Source of the DNA: Geojedonia sp051814705
GTDB taxonomy: Bacteria > Bacteroidota > Bacteroidia > Flavobacteriales > Flavobacteriaceae
Reading direction: 5' to 3'
DNA length: 64,000 nt
NCBI GenBank assembly: GCA_051814705.1
Contig: JBPWQW010000001.1
Span: forward strand, 310,001-374,000
The stretch's first letter is position 1; every line of letters begins with the position of its first letter. Shown one piece after another: positions 1 through 9,684 of this stretch. The notes under the pieces are model-generated. The model did no database searches. It saw only the letters and a list, made by a program, of their open reading frames with translations, and was not told the origin of the DNA. The position numbers were made by a program, and so were the translations under genes.

Positions 1-123
1 ATGTACAGGAAAAGGGGTATATATCTCTTCAATATGATGTCTTTCGGCCTTAACTTTCTTAACAGCTGCCATTAAAACATCATCATCTGTATAAATAGCG
101 TGAATTACTTTTGAAGCTTCCAT
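1..123 (-). CDS. actD: ActD, Alternative Complex III membrane subunit (DUF3341), 5' part only
   Basis: The first 41 codons are visible and the rest runs off the left edge. The reading starts at an ATG at 123 (MEASKVIHAIYTDDDVLM...), 8 bp after the actC stop, and stays open to base 1. The assignment rests mainly on position: in Bacteroidetes act operons the DUF3341 subunit ActD follows ActC. The N-terminal sequence, with a short soluble alpha/beta-like start and the phrase DDDVLMAAVKKVK, fits that family. ActD is a small inner-membrane subunit thought to help assembly or stability of the quinol-oxidising complex. It should be cotranscribed with actC, actB and the cytochrome gene upstream. Confidence 0.8.
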   Translation of the reverse strand, partial: MEASKVIHAIYTDDDVLMAAVKKVKAERHHIEEIYTPFPVH

Positions 124-131
124 ATGCTACT

Positions 132-1583
132 TTATTTTTTTGTTTTATTAACGTTTCCTACTGATGTTCTTTCATCAGCTCCAGTACCTACCAAACTATC
201 GCCTCTTTCTCTTATTTTTTTATAGCGCTCACCCGAACTTTTTAAAATGGTTTTTACCTCGGCTTGGGCAATGACTGGGAAGGTCCTTGCATATAATAAA
301 AATAACACAAAGAAAAAACCAACGGTTCCAATGAAAATTCCTATGTCAACAAAGGTAGGTGAGAACATGGTCCAAGATGATGGTAAATAATCTCTATGTA
401 AAGATGTCACGATAATCACAAAACGTTCAAACCACATTCCAATATTTACAACAATTGAAATAACGAATGAGAACATAATGCTTGTTCTTAATTTTTTGAA
501 CCACATGAACTGTGGTGAAAACACATTACAACTCATCATAGTCCAATAGGCCCACCAATAAGGTCCTGTGGCTCTATTAAGGAAGGCGTATTGCTCATAT
601 TCTACACCAGAATACCAAGCTATAAACAACTCCGTAATATAAGCTACTCCCACAATTGAACCCGTAATCATGATGACGATGTTCATTAATTCTATATGCT
701 GAACTGTAATGTAGGCTTCAAGGCTACATACTTTTCTCATAATGATTAGCAAGGTGTTTACCATAGCAAAACCTGAGAAAACCGCCCCTGCAACAAAGTA
801 AGGTGGGAAAATTGTAGTATGCCAACCTGGAATTACAGACGTAGCAAAGTCAAAGGATACAATAGTATGTACAGAAAGCACTAATGGTGTTGCTAGACCT
901 GCAAGTACTAAAGACACTTCTTCAAAACGTTGCCAATCCTTGGCGCGTCCACTCCATCCAAAACTTAATAAAGAATAGATTTTCTTTTGAAACGGTTTTA
1001 CAGCTCTATCGCGTATCATGGCGAAATCTGGCAACAATCCTGTCCACCAGAACACTAAAGATACTGATAGATAGGTTGAGATTGCAAATACATCCCAAAG
1101 TAGGGGTGAGTTAAAATTAACCCACAATGAGCCAAATTGATTGGGGATGGGCAATACCCAATATCCTAACCATGGTCGTCCCATGTGAATGATTGGAAAT
1201 AATCCTGCTTGGATCACCGAGAAAATAGTCATCGCTTCTGCTGAGCGGTTAACTCCCATTCTCCATTTTTGACGGAAGAGTAAAAGAACGGCAGAAATCA
1301 ATGTTCCCGCATGTCCAATCCCTACCCACCATACAAAGTTGGTAATATCCCAGGCCCAGCCCACGGTTTTATTTAATCCCCAAGTACCAATACCGGTTGA
1401 AACGGTGTAAATAATACAGCCAATTCCCCAAAGGAAAGCTACTAATGCTATAGTAAATACAATCCACCAAGATCGGTTTGCTTTTCCTTCAACGGGTGCT
1501 GCCACATCTACCGATACATCGTGATATGATTTTTCACCTGCTACTAAGGGTCTTCTAATAGGTGCTTCGTAATGAGACGCCAT
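132..1583 (-). CDS. actC: ActC, NrfD/PsrC-like quinol-binding membrane subunit of Alternative Complex III
   Basis: This 483-residue polytopic protein belongs to the NrfD/PsrC family. It has about ten transmembrane segments between residues 40 and 440 and short charged termini, and its length is typical for ActC. In Alternative Complex III (a cytochrome bc1 replacement) ActC and its paralogue ActF carry the quinol site in the inner membrane and pass electrons to the periplasmic Fe-S subunit ActB. The start MASHYEAPIRRP is 22 bp after the actB stop. Aromatic- and histidine-rich segments such as GIGHAGTLISAVL and WWAYWTMMSCN are seen. It lies between actB and actD in one minus-strand operon. ActF is not in the window and presumably lies to the left. 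Confidence 0.93.
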   Translation of the reverse strand: MASHYEAPIRRPLVAGEKSYHDVSVDVAAPVEGKANRSWWIVFTIALVAFLWGIGCIIYTVSTGIGTWGLNKTVGWAWDITNFVWWVGIGHAGTLISAVLLLFRQKWRMGVNRSAEAMTIFSVIQAGLFPIIHMGRPWLGYWVLPIPNQFGSLWVNFNSPLLWDVFAISTYLSVSLVFWWTGLLPDFAMIRDRAVKPFQKKIYSLLSFGWSGRAKDWQRFEEVSLVLAGLATPLVLSVHTIVSFDFATSVIPGWHTTIFPPYFVAGAVFSGFAMVNTLLIIMRKVCSLEAYITVQHIELMNIVIMITGSIVGVAYITELFIAWYSGVEYEQYAFLNRATGPYWWAYWTMMSCNVFSPQFMWFKKLRTSIMFSFVISIVVNIGMWFERFVIIVTSLHRDYLPSSWTMFSPTFVDIGIFIGTVGFFFVLFLLYARTFPVIAQAEVKTILKSSGERYKKIRERGDSLVGTGADERTSVGNVNKTKK

Positions 1584-1605
1584 AATTCTTTATAATGTTA
1601 ATTAA

Positions 1606-4600
1606 TTATGCTTCAGTTATATTTCTGACCTTTGTTTGATACATCACATTTGGTTTAGTACCAACGCTTTCCAGCAAATGGTACATACGATCATCTTCTA
1701 AAAGTTTTGAAACTTTACTTTCTTTATTATTGCCATCTCCAAAAACCATCGCTCCATTGCTACAGGCTAGAGAACAAGCAGTTTGGAATTCATCAGTTCT
1801 AACCTCACGGCCTTCACGTTTGGCATCCAATATAGTTTTTTGTGTTTTTTGAATACACAATGAACATTTTTCCATCACACCACGAGAACGCACCACTACG
1901 TCTGGGTTTAATACCATTCGGCCTAAATCATCATTCATGTGATAATCAAACTCATCGTTTTGAGCGTAAAGGAACCAGTTGAAACGGCGTACTTTATAAG
2001 GGCAGTTGTTAGCACAATATCTAGTACCCACGCAGCGGTTATATGCCATATGGTTTTGACCTTGACGGCTATGTGATGTTGCTGCAACTGGGCAAACAGT
2101 TTCACAAGGCGCATGGTTACAGTGTTGGCACATGACGGGTTGAAATGCAACTTGCGGATTATCGGCCGCTGATTCCATTGAGATTAAAGTACTCTTAATA
2201 CCAACATCTCCTATCAATCCATTAGCAGCAGCTTTCTTTTCATTATCTCCACTAAAGGTATCTTCAGAAGAATAATATCGATCAATACGCAACCAATGCA
2301 TATCGCGGCTACGTCGGACTTCAGATTTTCCAACGACTGCAACGTTATTTTCTGAATGACATGCTATGACGCAAGCACCACATCCTGTACAAGCATTTAA
2401 GTCTATAGATAGATTAAAGTGATGCCCAATAGATTGATCAAAATCATCCCAAAGATTAGCATCTGGAGAGGTAACAGGAATTTCTTGATGGTTAAAAGAA
2501 ACTTTAGGAATCTTGTTCCATCCATGTTCTTCGTCTTCTTTATCGTAGGTGTTAAATATTTCTAAAGTGGTCTCCTTAATGATATCACCACGACCCATTA
2601 ACGTGTTTTGCAACTGTATACAAGCAAATTCATGAGTTCCAGCAGCTGCAGTAACAGATACATTTTGTGTGGTTTTAAAATCGTGATACAAAGCATAGGC
2701 ATTTACCCCTGTTTGCATTTCGCTTTTTAAACCTGCCGTTCTACCATATCCAAAAGATAAACCAACTGAACCTTTAGCTTGTCCTGGCTGAATAATAACC
2801 GGAACTGTAAGTGAAACTCCGTTTACCGTGACATTGGCATAACTACCATTAAGCCCTCCGTTGGCAACATGTTCATTTGTTAGCCCCAAAGCTTTAGCGT
2901 CTACTCTTGAAACGGTTAAATAATTATCCCAAGATGCTCTTGTGATTGGGTCTGGAAATTCTTGTAACCATGGGTTATTTGCCTGTTGACCATCTCCCAT
3001 TCCAATTTTAGAGTATAGCACCAATTCTAAACCGTCTGAGGTAGATACTGAAGAAGCCAAAGCTCTAGCAGCGTCTCCAGATAGCAATGTTTGGTTTAGT
3101 GATTCTGTTTTTGTGGTATCAATTTCAGATGCTGAAAGACTTCCTACATAAACACCATCGTGCAAGGCTTGATTAAAAGAATAATCACCTAAAATACCTT
3201 CACTCCAGGTTTGTTTGATATAGTCATGATACGATAGATCGTTTCCAATCCACTTCAATAAAACTTCTTGAAATTGTTTGGTATCAAACAACGAACGAAT
3301 TGCAGGTTGTGTCAAGGCATAATGCCCTTTTTTGATTTCAACATCACCCCAAGATTCTAAATAATGAGGTACTGCCGCAATGTATTGTGTTTTAGAAGCT
3401 GTTTCATCAGCCTTCATTGAAAAAGAAATGGTTAACTCGGTGTTATTTAATCCTTCTTCAAATTCTAAAGCATTTGGTAAAGTGTATAACGGATTTACAC
3501 CGCTCATGATTACAGCTCCTACTTTACCAGCTTTCATATCGGCAACTAAAGCAGACACCGCAGCATCGCTTCCCTGTCTCGTTTTTATAGGAGTTGAAGG
3601 ATCACATGCTTTACTGTTTAAAAATTCATTAATTTCTAAAGCAACCGTTTGTGCGTGGATATCCTGAATCCCAGTAACCACGACACCAAGACTTCCAGCT
3701 CTTTTTAATTCGGAAGCTGTATTTCGTACTGCTTCATCAATGGCATCAGGTAACTCAACTGAAACAGAGCTACCAACCACATAACTATATAATTTAGCCA
3801 AAGCCAATTTTTGTTGACTTGGTGTTAATGGTACACGTTTATCAGCATTAGCTCCAGATAAGCTCATATTAGATTCAAACTGAATATGGCGGGACATTTT
3901 TCCATTTTGTGGAATACGTCCTTTTGCATATCCAGAATCAAATCCGCCACCTTGCCAATCTCCTAAGAAATCAGCACCTATTGAAACAATAGTCGATGCG
4001 TTTTCAAAATTATAATTAGCTAATCCTCGTTCTCCATATTTAGCTTGGAAAGCATCCAATGCCGCCGATTCTGAAATAGCATCATAAACAACATGTCGAA
4101 CATTACCATAAGCTTGTTTAAATTCCGAAATCAATTTGGAGGTAGAAGGGCTAGCAAAAGTCTGTGTCAATAACACAATCTCTTTTCCTGAATTTTTTAG
4201 GTCGTTTAATTTTTGTTGAGTTTCTGTATTAAAATGACTCCAAGAAATGGCTTCGCCATCTTTCATGGGGGCACCAACTCTATAACTGTCGTATAATCCT
4301 AAAACCGAAGCAATAACTCTAGCATTAGCGCTTCCATTGGTAGCTGCTAAGGTGTTATTTTCGATTTTAATCGGACGCCCCTCCCTAGTTTTAACCAAAA
4401 CACTTGCAAAATCAAAACCATTTGCAATTGTTGTTGCATAAAAGTTGGCAACACCGGGAATAATTTCTTTTGGCTGTACTACATAAGGAATCGATTTAAT
4501 CACGGGTCCTTCACAAGCTGCTAAAGATGCTGCAGCTGTACTAAAACCAACATATTTTAAGAAATCACGACGCGTTGTAGATGATGCTTGCAAAGCACTT

Positions 4601-4725
4601 TTATTGCCCAAAAATTCATCAGTAGGAATTTCTTCGACAAATTCATTCTGCTTTAGCGCCTCAACAATAGAGCTATTTTCGTTAAGCTCTTCAACACTTT
4701 TCCAGTATTTCTTGTTTGATGACAT
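1606..4725 (-). CDS. actB: ActB, molybdopterin-oxidoreductase-like iron-sulfur subunit of Alternative Complex III
   Basis: This 1039-residue periplasmic subunit combines a molybdopterin-oxidoreductase-like N-terminal domain (about 80-740), which in this family carries no cofactor, with a C-terminal ferredoxin domain. The N-terminus has a twin-arginine-like segment (TTRRDFLKYVG, about residue 51) followed by a lipobox (SLAAC), so a Tat-exported, lipid-anchored protein is likely. The cluster ligands are visible: CTGCGACVIAC (about 780), CQHCNHAPCETVC (about 867), CVGTRYCANNC (about 898), CSLC (about 953) and CSLAC (about 984), enough for three [4Fe-4S] and one [3Fe-4S] cluster. It takes electrons from quinol via ActC and passes them to the heme subunit encoded upstream. 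Confidence 0.94.
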   Translation of the reverse strand: MSSNKKYWKSVEELNENSSIVEALKQNEFVEEIPTDEFLGNKSALQASSTTRRDFLKYVGFSTAAASLAACEGPVIKSIPYVVQPKEIIPGVANFYATTIANGFDFASVLVKTREGRPIKIENNTLAATNGSANARVIASVLGLYDSYRVGAPMKDGEAISWSHFNTETQQKLNDLKNSGKEIVLLTQTFASPSTSKLISEFKQAYGNVRHVVYDAISESAALDAFQAKYGERGLANYNFENASTIVSIGADFLGDWQGGGFDSGYAKGRIPQNGKMSRHIQFESNMSLSGANADKRVPLTPSQQKLALAKLYSYVVGSSVSVELPDAIDEAVRNTASELKRAGSLGVVVTGIQDIHAQTVALEINEFLNSKACDPSTPIKTRQGSDAAVSALVADMKAGKVGAVIMSGVNPLYTLPNALEFEEGLNNTELTISFSMKADETASKTQYIAAVPHYLESWGDVEIKKGHYALTQPAIRSLFDTKQFQEVLLKWIGNDLSYHDYIKQTWSEGILGDYSFNQALHDGVYVGSLSASEIDTTKTESLNQTLLSGDAARALASSVSTSDGLELVLYSKIGMGDGQQANNPWLQEFPDPITRASWDNYLTVSRVDAKALGLTNEHVANGGLNGSYANVTVNGVSLTVPVIIQPGQAKGSVGLSFGYGRTAGLKSEMQTGVNAYALYHDFKTTQNVSVTAAAGTHEFACIQLQNTLMGRGDIIKETTLEIFNTYDKEDEEHGWNKIPKVSFNHQEIPVTSPDANLWDDFDQSIGHHFNLSIDLNACTGCGACVIACHSENNVAVVGKSEVRRSRDMHWLRIDRYYSSEDTFSGDNEKKAAANGLIGDVGIKSTLISMESAADNPQVAFQPVMCQHCNHAPCETVCPVAATSHSRQGQNHMAYNRCVGTRYCANNCPYKVRRFNWFLYAQNDEFDYHMNDDLGRMVLNPDVVVRSRGVMEKCSLCIQKTQKTILDAKREGREVRTDEFQTACSLACSNGAMVFGDGNNKESKVSKLLEDDRMYHLLESVGTKPNVMYQTKVRNITEA

Positions 4726-4821
4726 ATGATATATTTGAATTACTTCTTAATACTATTTTAAAATTTTAAATCCCTTTTTATTGAGATTTCCATTTTCATG
4801 GATCTTACTAAAAAACATGTT

Positions 4822-6114
4822 TTAGTAATGGCACTTACCACATTCCAATCCGCCCATTTGAGCTTCAGTGAGTTTATCTAAACCATATTTTTTGGACAAT
4901 TCTTCATGTATTTTTGTATAATACGCATTGCCTTCAACCTTCACTTCTGTGGATTTATGACAATCGATACACCAGCCCATAGTTAAAGGCGCGAATTGAT
5001 ATACTTCTTCCATAGTTTCTACAGGACCATGGCAGGTTTGACATTCAACGCCTGCGACGGTAACATGCTGTGAGTGGTTAAAATAAGCAAAATCAGGTAA
5101 ATTATGGATCCTTACCCATTTAACCGGCTGGGGATCTCCTGTATAAGCTTGATCGTCATCACTCCAACCTGCAGCGGCGTATAGTTTTTTAATCTCACCG
5201 TCATAAAACTCTTTGCTATACTCTGGGGTTGTTTCTCCGTTGTATTCGTAAATGGATTTATGACAGTTCATACATACATTTAAGGAAGGTATTCCAGATG
5301 TTTTACTGACTCTTGCTGCTGAATGGCAAAATTTACAATCAATACCATTGTCACCAGCATGGATTTTATGTGAAAAATGAATAGGTTGAACGGGTTGATA
5401 CCCTTGGTCTACACCAATCTGCATCATATAGCCATATAAGAAATAAGCACTGGCCAATAACAAGAAAATAGTAGTAACTAATACTAAAAATTGATTTTTA
5501 ACAAAGGCTTTCCAGATTGGAATTGTTTCGTCCTTTACAGGGACCTCGATATCTTTAGCTTCTGCAAATCGATTTAATGTTTGCCTTACTAAAATTAAAG
5601 CCAAGGCCAATAAAGCAAACAGTAATGCTAATGCTCCAAGAATAAGTTTGTTTGAAATTCCATCATCAGAAGTGGCAACCGCACCAACAACCTCAGCACT
5701 TGTAGTTGCAGCAGGAGTAGCAGGTTCTGCAGCTGTGTACGCCAAAATATCACTAATATCTTGATCGGACAACTGCGGAAATGCGGTCATGGCCGTTTTA
5801 TTATATTCATTAAAAATCTTGTTTGCGTAAGCATCACCAGACTTAATAAGCCCTGCACTGTTGTGTATCCAAGCCGTTAACCAAGCTCGATCCAGTCCCT
5901 CCTGATCAGCTAATATAGATTCTATATTACGTAGAGCTGGGCCTGTCATTTTTTTATCCAATTGATGGCAAGCAGCACAATTAGTGTTAAATAAAGTCTT
6001 CCCTTTAGCAGGATCGCCATCTTGAGCATTAACTGTGGTAGAAAACGCTAATAAAATAATAAACCCTAAACGAAGAATTACAAATGTTAATTTACGGGAT
6101 ATCACCTGTTTCAT
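4822..6114 (-). CDS. actA: Fused ActE/ActA-type hexaheme cytochrome c of Alternative Complex III
   Basis: Six CXXCH heme sites are visible. One (CAACH) lies in an N-terminal class I cytochrome c domain, and five (CKFCH, CMNCH, CQTCH, CIDCH, CGKCH) lie in a C-terminal multiheme domain. Between them are two hydrophobic segments and a short cytoplasmic stretch. In other lineages the monoheme ActE and pentaheme ActA are separate proteins, so this reads as a fusion. It accepts electrons from ActB and relays them to a terminal oxidase. I prefer the ATG at 6114, because it gives a normal signal peptide (MKQVISRKL...TTVNAQDGD). The reading frame is open to an earlier ATG at 6159, which adds 15 polar residues. 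It is the first gene of the act operon visible here. Confidence 0.9.
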   Translation of the reverse strand: MKQVISRKLTFVILRLGFIILLAFSTTVNAQDGDPAKGKTLFNTNCAACHQLDKKMTGPALRNIESILADQEGLDRAWLTAWIHNSAGLIKSGDAYANKIFNEYNKTAMTAFPQLSDQDISDILAYTAAEPATPAATTSAEVVGAVATSDDGISNKLILGALALLFALLALALILVRQTLNRFAEAKDIEVPVKDETIPIWKAFVKNQFLVLVTTIFLLLASAYFLYGYMMQIGVDQGYQPVQPIHFSHKIHAGDNGIDCKFCHSAARVSKTSGIPSLNVCMNCHKSIYEYNGETTPEYSKEFYDGEIKKLYAAAGWSDDDQAYTGDPQPVKWVRIHNLPDFAYFNHSQHVTVAGVECQTCHGPVETMEEVYQFAPLTMGWCIDCHKSTEVKVEGNAYYTKIHEELSKKYGLDKLTEAQMGGLECGKCHY

Positions 6115-6188
6115 ATTGTTAGTTAAGTTATCTTCTAAACTTTGGTACGATATTTTCATTACAGCAATATCTGTTTGAAAATGTCACG

Positions 6189-6196
6189 CAAAAATA
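6189..6196 (-). promoter_or_regulatory. -7 element of the act operon promoter
   Basis: The minus strand reads TATTTTTG here, an exact match to the Bacteroidetes -7 consensus TAnnTTTG. It lies 70-80 bp upstream of the preferred cytochrome start and 30-40 bp upstream of the alternative start. No clean TTG was seen at the expected -33 position, so the call rests on the -7 box alone. Confidence 0.5.
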
Positions 6197-6326
6197 ATAC
6201 TTAAAGTCGATTTTAGAAATGTTACAGAACCGTTAATTACTAATTTATAAAGATTCTAAATAATAAATTTGAGTATAATTGAGTTAATTAAATTTACCTT
6301 TACATTAAATAAAAAAAAAGTTATAA

Positions 6327-6707
6327 ATGACAACACAAAAATTGACCGTTATTTGTCTGATTTTGTTAGGATTTACTTTACAAGTCAATGCCCAAGAAGG
6401 CAAAGTAACTATTGATCAAGATAAAGACATTTCTAAATTACTGGAATTTAAAAAAGATTTAAGCACTGTAGATCTTTACAAAATTCAGGTCTATCAAGGC
6501 AATCGATCGGGGGCTGAAGCGGCCAAAAGTAAGTTTTTTAGTACTTATGACGAATGGCCAATAAGTATGGAATACGAAACGCCTAATTATAAAATTTGGG
6601 TAGGCAATTTTAGAAGCCGTTTGGAAGCTGATAAGGCCTTAATAAAAATTAAGAAGAACTATTTCAATGCTTTTATTTTTAAACCAAAAAACAAAAGTGC
6701 TGACTAA
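6327..6707 (+). CDS. Secreted SPOR-domain protein
   Basis: This 126-residue protein has a signal peptide (residues 1-22, ending VNAQ) and a C-terminal SPOR-like domain. The domain shows the typical spacing: YKIQVYQGNRSGAEAAKSKF, then PISMEYETPNYKIWVGNFRSRLEAD, then an AFIFKP end. SPOR domains bind peptidoglycan stripped of stem peptides, often at division sites, and stand-alone versions of this size are common in Flavobacteriaceae. It is divergent from the act operon and convergent with infB. A weak promoter-like TACCTTTA lies about 35 bp before the start. The partner and exact role are unknown. Confidence 0.85.
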   Translation: MTTQKLTVICLILLGFTLQVNAQEGKVTIDQDKDISKLLEFKKDLSTVDLYKIQVYQGNRSGAEAAKSKFFSTYDEWPISMEYETPNYKIWVGNFRSRLEADKALIKIKKNYFNAFIFKPKNKSAD

Positions 6708-6727
6708 TTAATTTGATAATAGGTATA

Positions 6728-6758
6728 AAAAAAAGCGACTCAATGAGTCGCTTTTTTT
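6728..6758. terminator. Bidirectional intrinsic terminator between the SPOR gene and infB
   Basis: This is a perfect inverted repeat (AGCGACTC / GAGTCGCT with loop AAT) flanked by an A-tract on the left and a T-tract on the right. It can therefore stop transcription of the SPOR gene from the left and of the infB operon from the right. Confidence 0.92.
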
Positions 6759-6791
6759 AGTATTGAATATAAATTCAACTTTAGCAGAAAT

Positions 6792-9656
6792 TTATTTTAA
6801 TTTCTTTTTGACTTCCACTTCTTGGAAAGCTTCTATAACATCGTCAACTTGTATGTCGTTATAATTTTTAATTTGCATTCCGCAATCATAGCCTTTAGCA
6901 ACTTCCTTAGCGTCATCTTTAAATCGTTTTAATGAGGCCAATTCACCTGTGTAAATAACCACACCATCCCGAATTAAACGAATTCCAGAATTTCTAAAGA
7001 TTTTTCCATTGGTCACCATACAACCTGCGATAGTTCCAATTTTAGACACTTTAAATATCTCTCTAATTTCAGCAGAACCTGTAATTTCCTCTTTAAGCTC
7101 TGGTGATAACATACCTTCCATAGCATCTTTAAGATCGTTTATGGCATCATATATAATAGAGTAGGTTCTGATATCTATTTCTTCACGGTCTGCTATTTGG
7201 CGTGCATTACCCATAGGACGTACATTGAAACCAACAATAATGGCGTCTGAGGCCGTTGCCAACAACACGTCACTTTCTGTAATGGCACCAACGCCTTTAT
7301 GGATAATATTGACTTGTATTTCTTCGGTAGATAATTTTTGGAAGGAATCGGTCAAGGCTTCTACTGAACCATCTACGTCTCCTTTAAGTATGATATTCAA
7401 CTCTTGGAAATCTCCTAATGCAATACGTCGCCCTATTTCATCTAAAGTAATATGCCGTTGTGTTCGCACAGATTGTTCACGTTGTAATTGCATACGTTTT
7501 GCTGCAATATGTTTAGCTTCGCGTTCGTCTTCAAATACACTAAACTTATCCCCTGCTTGTGGTGCTCCATCTAAACCTAGAATGGACACCGGAGTAGATG
7601 GTCCAGCAACTTTTACGCTATTGCCCCGTTCATCCTGCATGGCTCTTACTTTTCCGCTATTTTTACCTGCAAGCACATAATCGCCCACTTTAAGGGTTCC
7701 TGCTTGAACCAATATGGTTGATACATAACCTCTCCCTTTATCTAGGAAAGCTTCTACTACTGTTCCAATGGCATGTTTATTAGGATTGGCTTTTAGTTCT
7801 AATAATTCAGCCTCCAACAATACTTTTTCCAATAATTCTTTTACACCCTGCCCTGTTTTGGCAGAGATATCATGGGATTGAATTTTACCACCCCAATCTT
7901 CCACTAATAAATTCATATTGGCCAAACTTTCTTTTACCTTTTCAGGGTTTGCACTAGGTTTGTCAATTTTATTGATTGCAAAAACAATAGGAACATTTGC
8001 CGCTTGGGCATGAGAAATTGCTTCTTTTGTTTGTGGCATAATATCATCATCTGCAGCAATCACAATAATGGCCAAATCTGTTACTTGGGCACCACGAGCA
8101 CGCATCGCAGTAAAGGCTTCGTGACCAGGTGTGTCCAAGAAGGCAATTTTTTGGCCACCGTCCAATATAACGCCATAAGCACCTATATGCTGTGTAATGC
8201 CTCCAGATTCACCGGCAATAACATTCTCTTGTCGGATGTAATCCAACAACGAAGTCTTACCATGATCCACATGTCCCATTACAGTCACAATTGGTGCGCG
8301 TGTCACGAGATCTTTAGGATTGTCTTCGGTTTCTTCAAGGTATTCTTCAATACCTGCAGTCACAAATTCTACTTCATAGCCAAATTCATCGGCAACAACC
8401 GAGAGCGTTTCAGCGTCCAAACGTTGATTCATAGTTACCATCATCCCTAAGGACATACAGGCCGAAATAATTTCAGTTACAGACACATTCATCATCGTAG
8501 CAACTTCACTCGCTGTTACAAATTCTGTAACCTTAAGAATTTTACTATCGGCTTGTTGCTGTTCTAAATCTTTTTCAGTTTGTTCTCTATGTAAATCCCG
8601 TTTTTCCCTACGATGTTTAGCTCCTTTACCTTTTGAAGATTTACCTTGTAGTTTTTCTAATGTTTCCCTAATTTGTTTTTGAACTTCTGCTTCGCTTGGC
8701 TCTTCTTTTATAGTGCTGGTTCTTTTACCGTCATGGGATTTACCTTTAAAACCACCTTTTTGATTATTGCCAGTTCTAGTATTTGAAAAATTGGGTTTGC
8801 CAGCTCCAGAATCTGATTTACTGATTCGCCTCCTTTTCTTTTTATGAGCATCCACATTATTGGAAGCAGGTTTGCTGGCATCTGCTTTCTTATCTTCTTT
8901 TTTCTTTTTTGGTTTGTTGAATTTAGACAAGTCAATTTTGTCGCCTGCAATTCTAGGGCCGGAAAGTTTTTGGTATTTGGTTACTATAGTTTCTTCTTCG
9001 TGAGTTTTTTCTACTTCAGGCTCAGCTGTTTTTTTGGATTCCTTTTTTTTAGGTTTTTGATCCGCAATGCTTTCCGCTTTATCTAAGGTTTCCTTTAAAG
9101 GTGCTTCACTTTTTTGCTCTTCTATTTTAGATTCTTCTTTTATAGATACCTCTCCTTTAATTTCCTCTTTTTTAGATTCTTCAGCCTTAGGTTCTACTTT
9201 TTTAGACTCTTCAACCTTAGATTCTACTTTTTTAGATTCTTCTTCTTTAGGCTCTTCTTTTTTAAGCTCTTCTTGTTTAGGCTCCTCTTTTTTAAGTTCA
9301 GGTTTTGAGGACGTTAAATCTATTTTTCCAACATGTTTTGGACCGAATAACTCCGCTTTGGCCTTAATAACGCGATTACGCTCTTCTTCTTTTTTAGCCT
9401 TTTCTTCTATTTCACGCTCACGTTGTTCACGCAACTCTTCTTTCTCCTTGTGCTTTGCCTCACTAACCTCTAGCGATGCCATTTTTTTATTTGCATCGGT
9501 TTGAAACTCACCATGAAGAATTTGGTAAACCTCCTCTGATATTTTAGTGTTAGGGCTTTTCTCTATCTCGACAGATTTCGATTCTAAAAAATCGACTGCG
9601 CGATCGATAGAAATATTGAGTTCCCGTAATACTTTATTTAATCTAATTTGAGCCAT
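6792..9656 (-). CDS. infB: Translation initiation factor IF-2
   Basis: This 954-residue GTPase brings fMet-tRNA to the 30S subunit and drives subunit joining. The N-terminal IF2 domain (MAQIRLNKVLRELNIS) is followed by a long, highly charged Lys/Glu region (about residues 55-340), a second IF2_N segment (VTEFVTASEVATMMNVS), and the G domain from about residue 455. The G motifs GHVDHGKTS, DTPGHEAF, NKID and SAKTG are all present. Domains II, III and C2 are complete to the end. It is the last gene of rimP-nusA-infB, 28 bp after nusA. The low-complexity linker contains many KKEE/SKKVE-type units whose DNA throws up long false ORFs on the opposite strand. Confidence 0.98.
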   Translation of the reverse strand: MAQIRLNKVLRELNISIDRAVDFLESKSVEIEKSPNTKISEEVYQILHGEFQTDANKKMASLEVSEAKHKEKEELREQREREIEEKAKKEEERNRVIKAKAELFGPKHVGKIDLTSSKPELKKEEPKQEELKKEEPKEEESKKVESKVEESKKVEPKAEESKKEEIKGEVSIKEESKIEEQKSEAPLKETLDKAESIADQKPKKKESKKTAEPEVEKTHEEETIVTKYQKLSGPRIAGDKIDLSKFNKPKKKKEDKKADASKPASNNVDAHKKKRRRISKSDSGAGKPNFSNTRTGNNQKGGFKGKSHDGKRTSTIKEEPSEAEVQKQIRETLEKLQGKSSKGKGAKHRREKRDLHREQTEKDLEQQQADSKILKVTEFVTASEVATMMNVSVTEIISACMSLGMMVTMNQRLDAETLSVVADEFGYEVEFVTAGIEEYLEETEDNPKDLVTRAPIVTVMGHVDHGKTSLLDYIRQENVIAGESGGITQHIGAYGVILDGGQKIAFLDTPGHEAFTAMRARGAQVTDLAIIVIAADDDIMPQTKEAISHAQAANVPIVFAINKIDKPSANPEKVKESLANMNLLVEDWGGKIQSHDISAKTGQGVKELLEKVLLEAELLELKANPNKHAIGTVVEAFLDKGRGYVSTILVQAGTLKVGDYVLAGKNSGKVRAMQDERGNSVKVAGPSTPVSILGLDGAPQAGDKFSVFEDEREAKHIAAKRMQLQREQSVRTQRHITLDEIGRRIALGDFQELNIILKGDVDGSVEALTDSFQKLSTEEIQVNIIHKGVGAITESDVLLATASDAIIVGFNVRPMGNARQIADREEIDIRTYSIIYDAINDLKDAMEGMLSPELKEEITGSAEIREIFKVSKIGTIAGCMVTNGKIFRNSGIRLIRDGVVIYTGELASLKRFKDDAKEVAKGYDCGMQIKNYNDIQVDDVIEAFQEVEVKKKLK

Positions 9657-9684
9657 AAATTGCTTGTAATATAACTAATATGTG

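Noticed and set aside
9067..9504. Plus-strand Ser/Leu-rich and Phe-rich frames (also 9114-9308 and 8844-9086) opposite infB
   Set aside because: They are antisense shadows of the Lys/Glu codon repeats in IF-2 (AAA/GAA become TTT/TTC), with no start signals.
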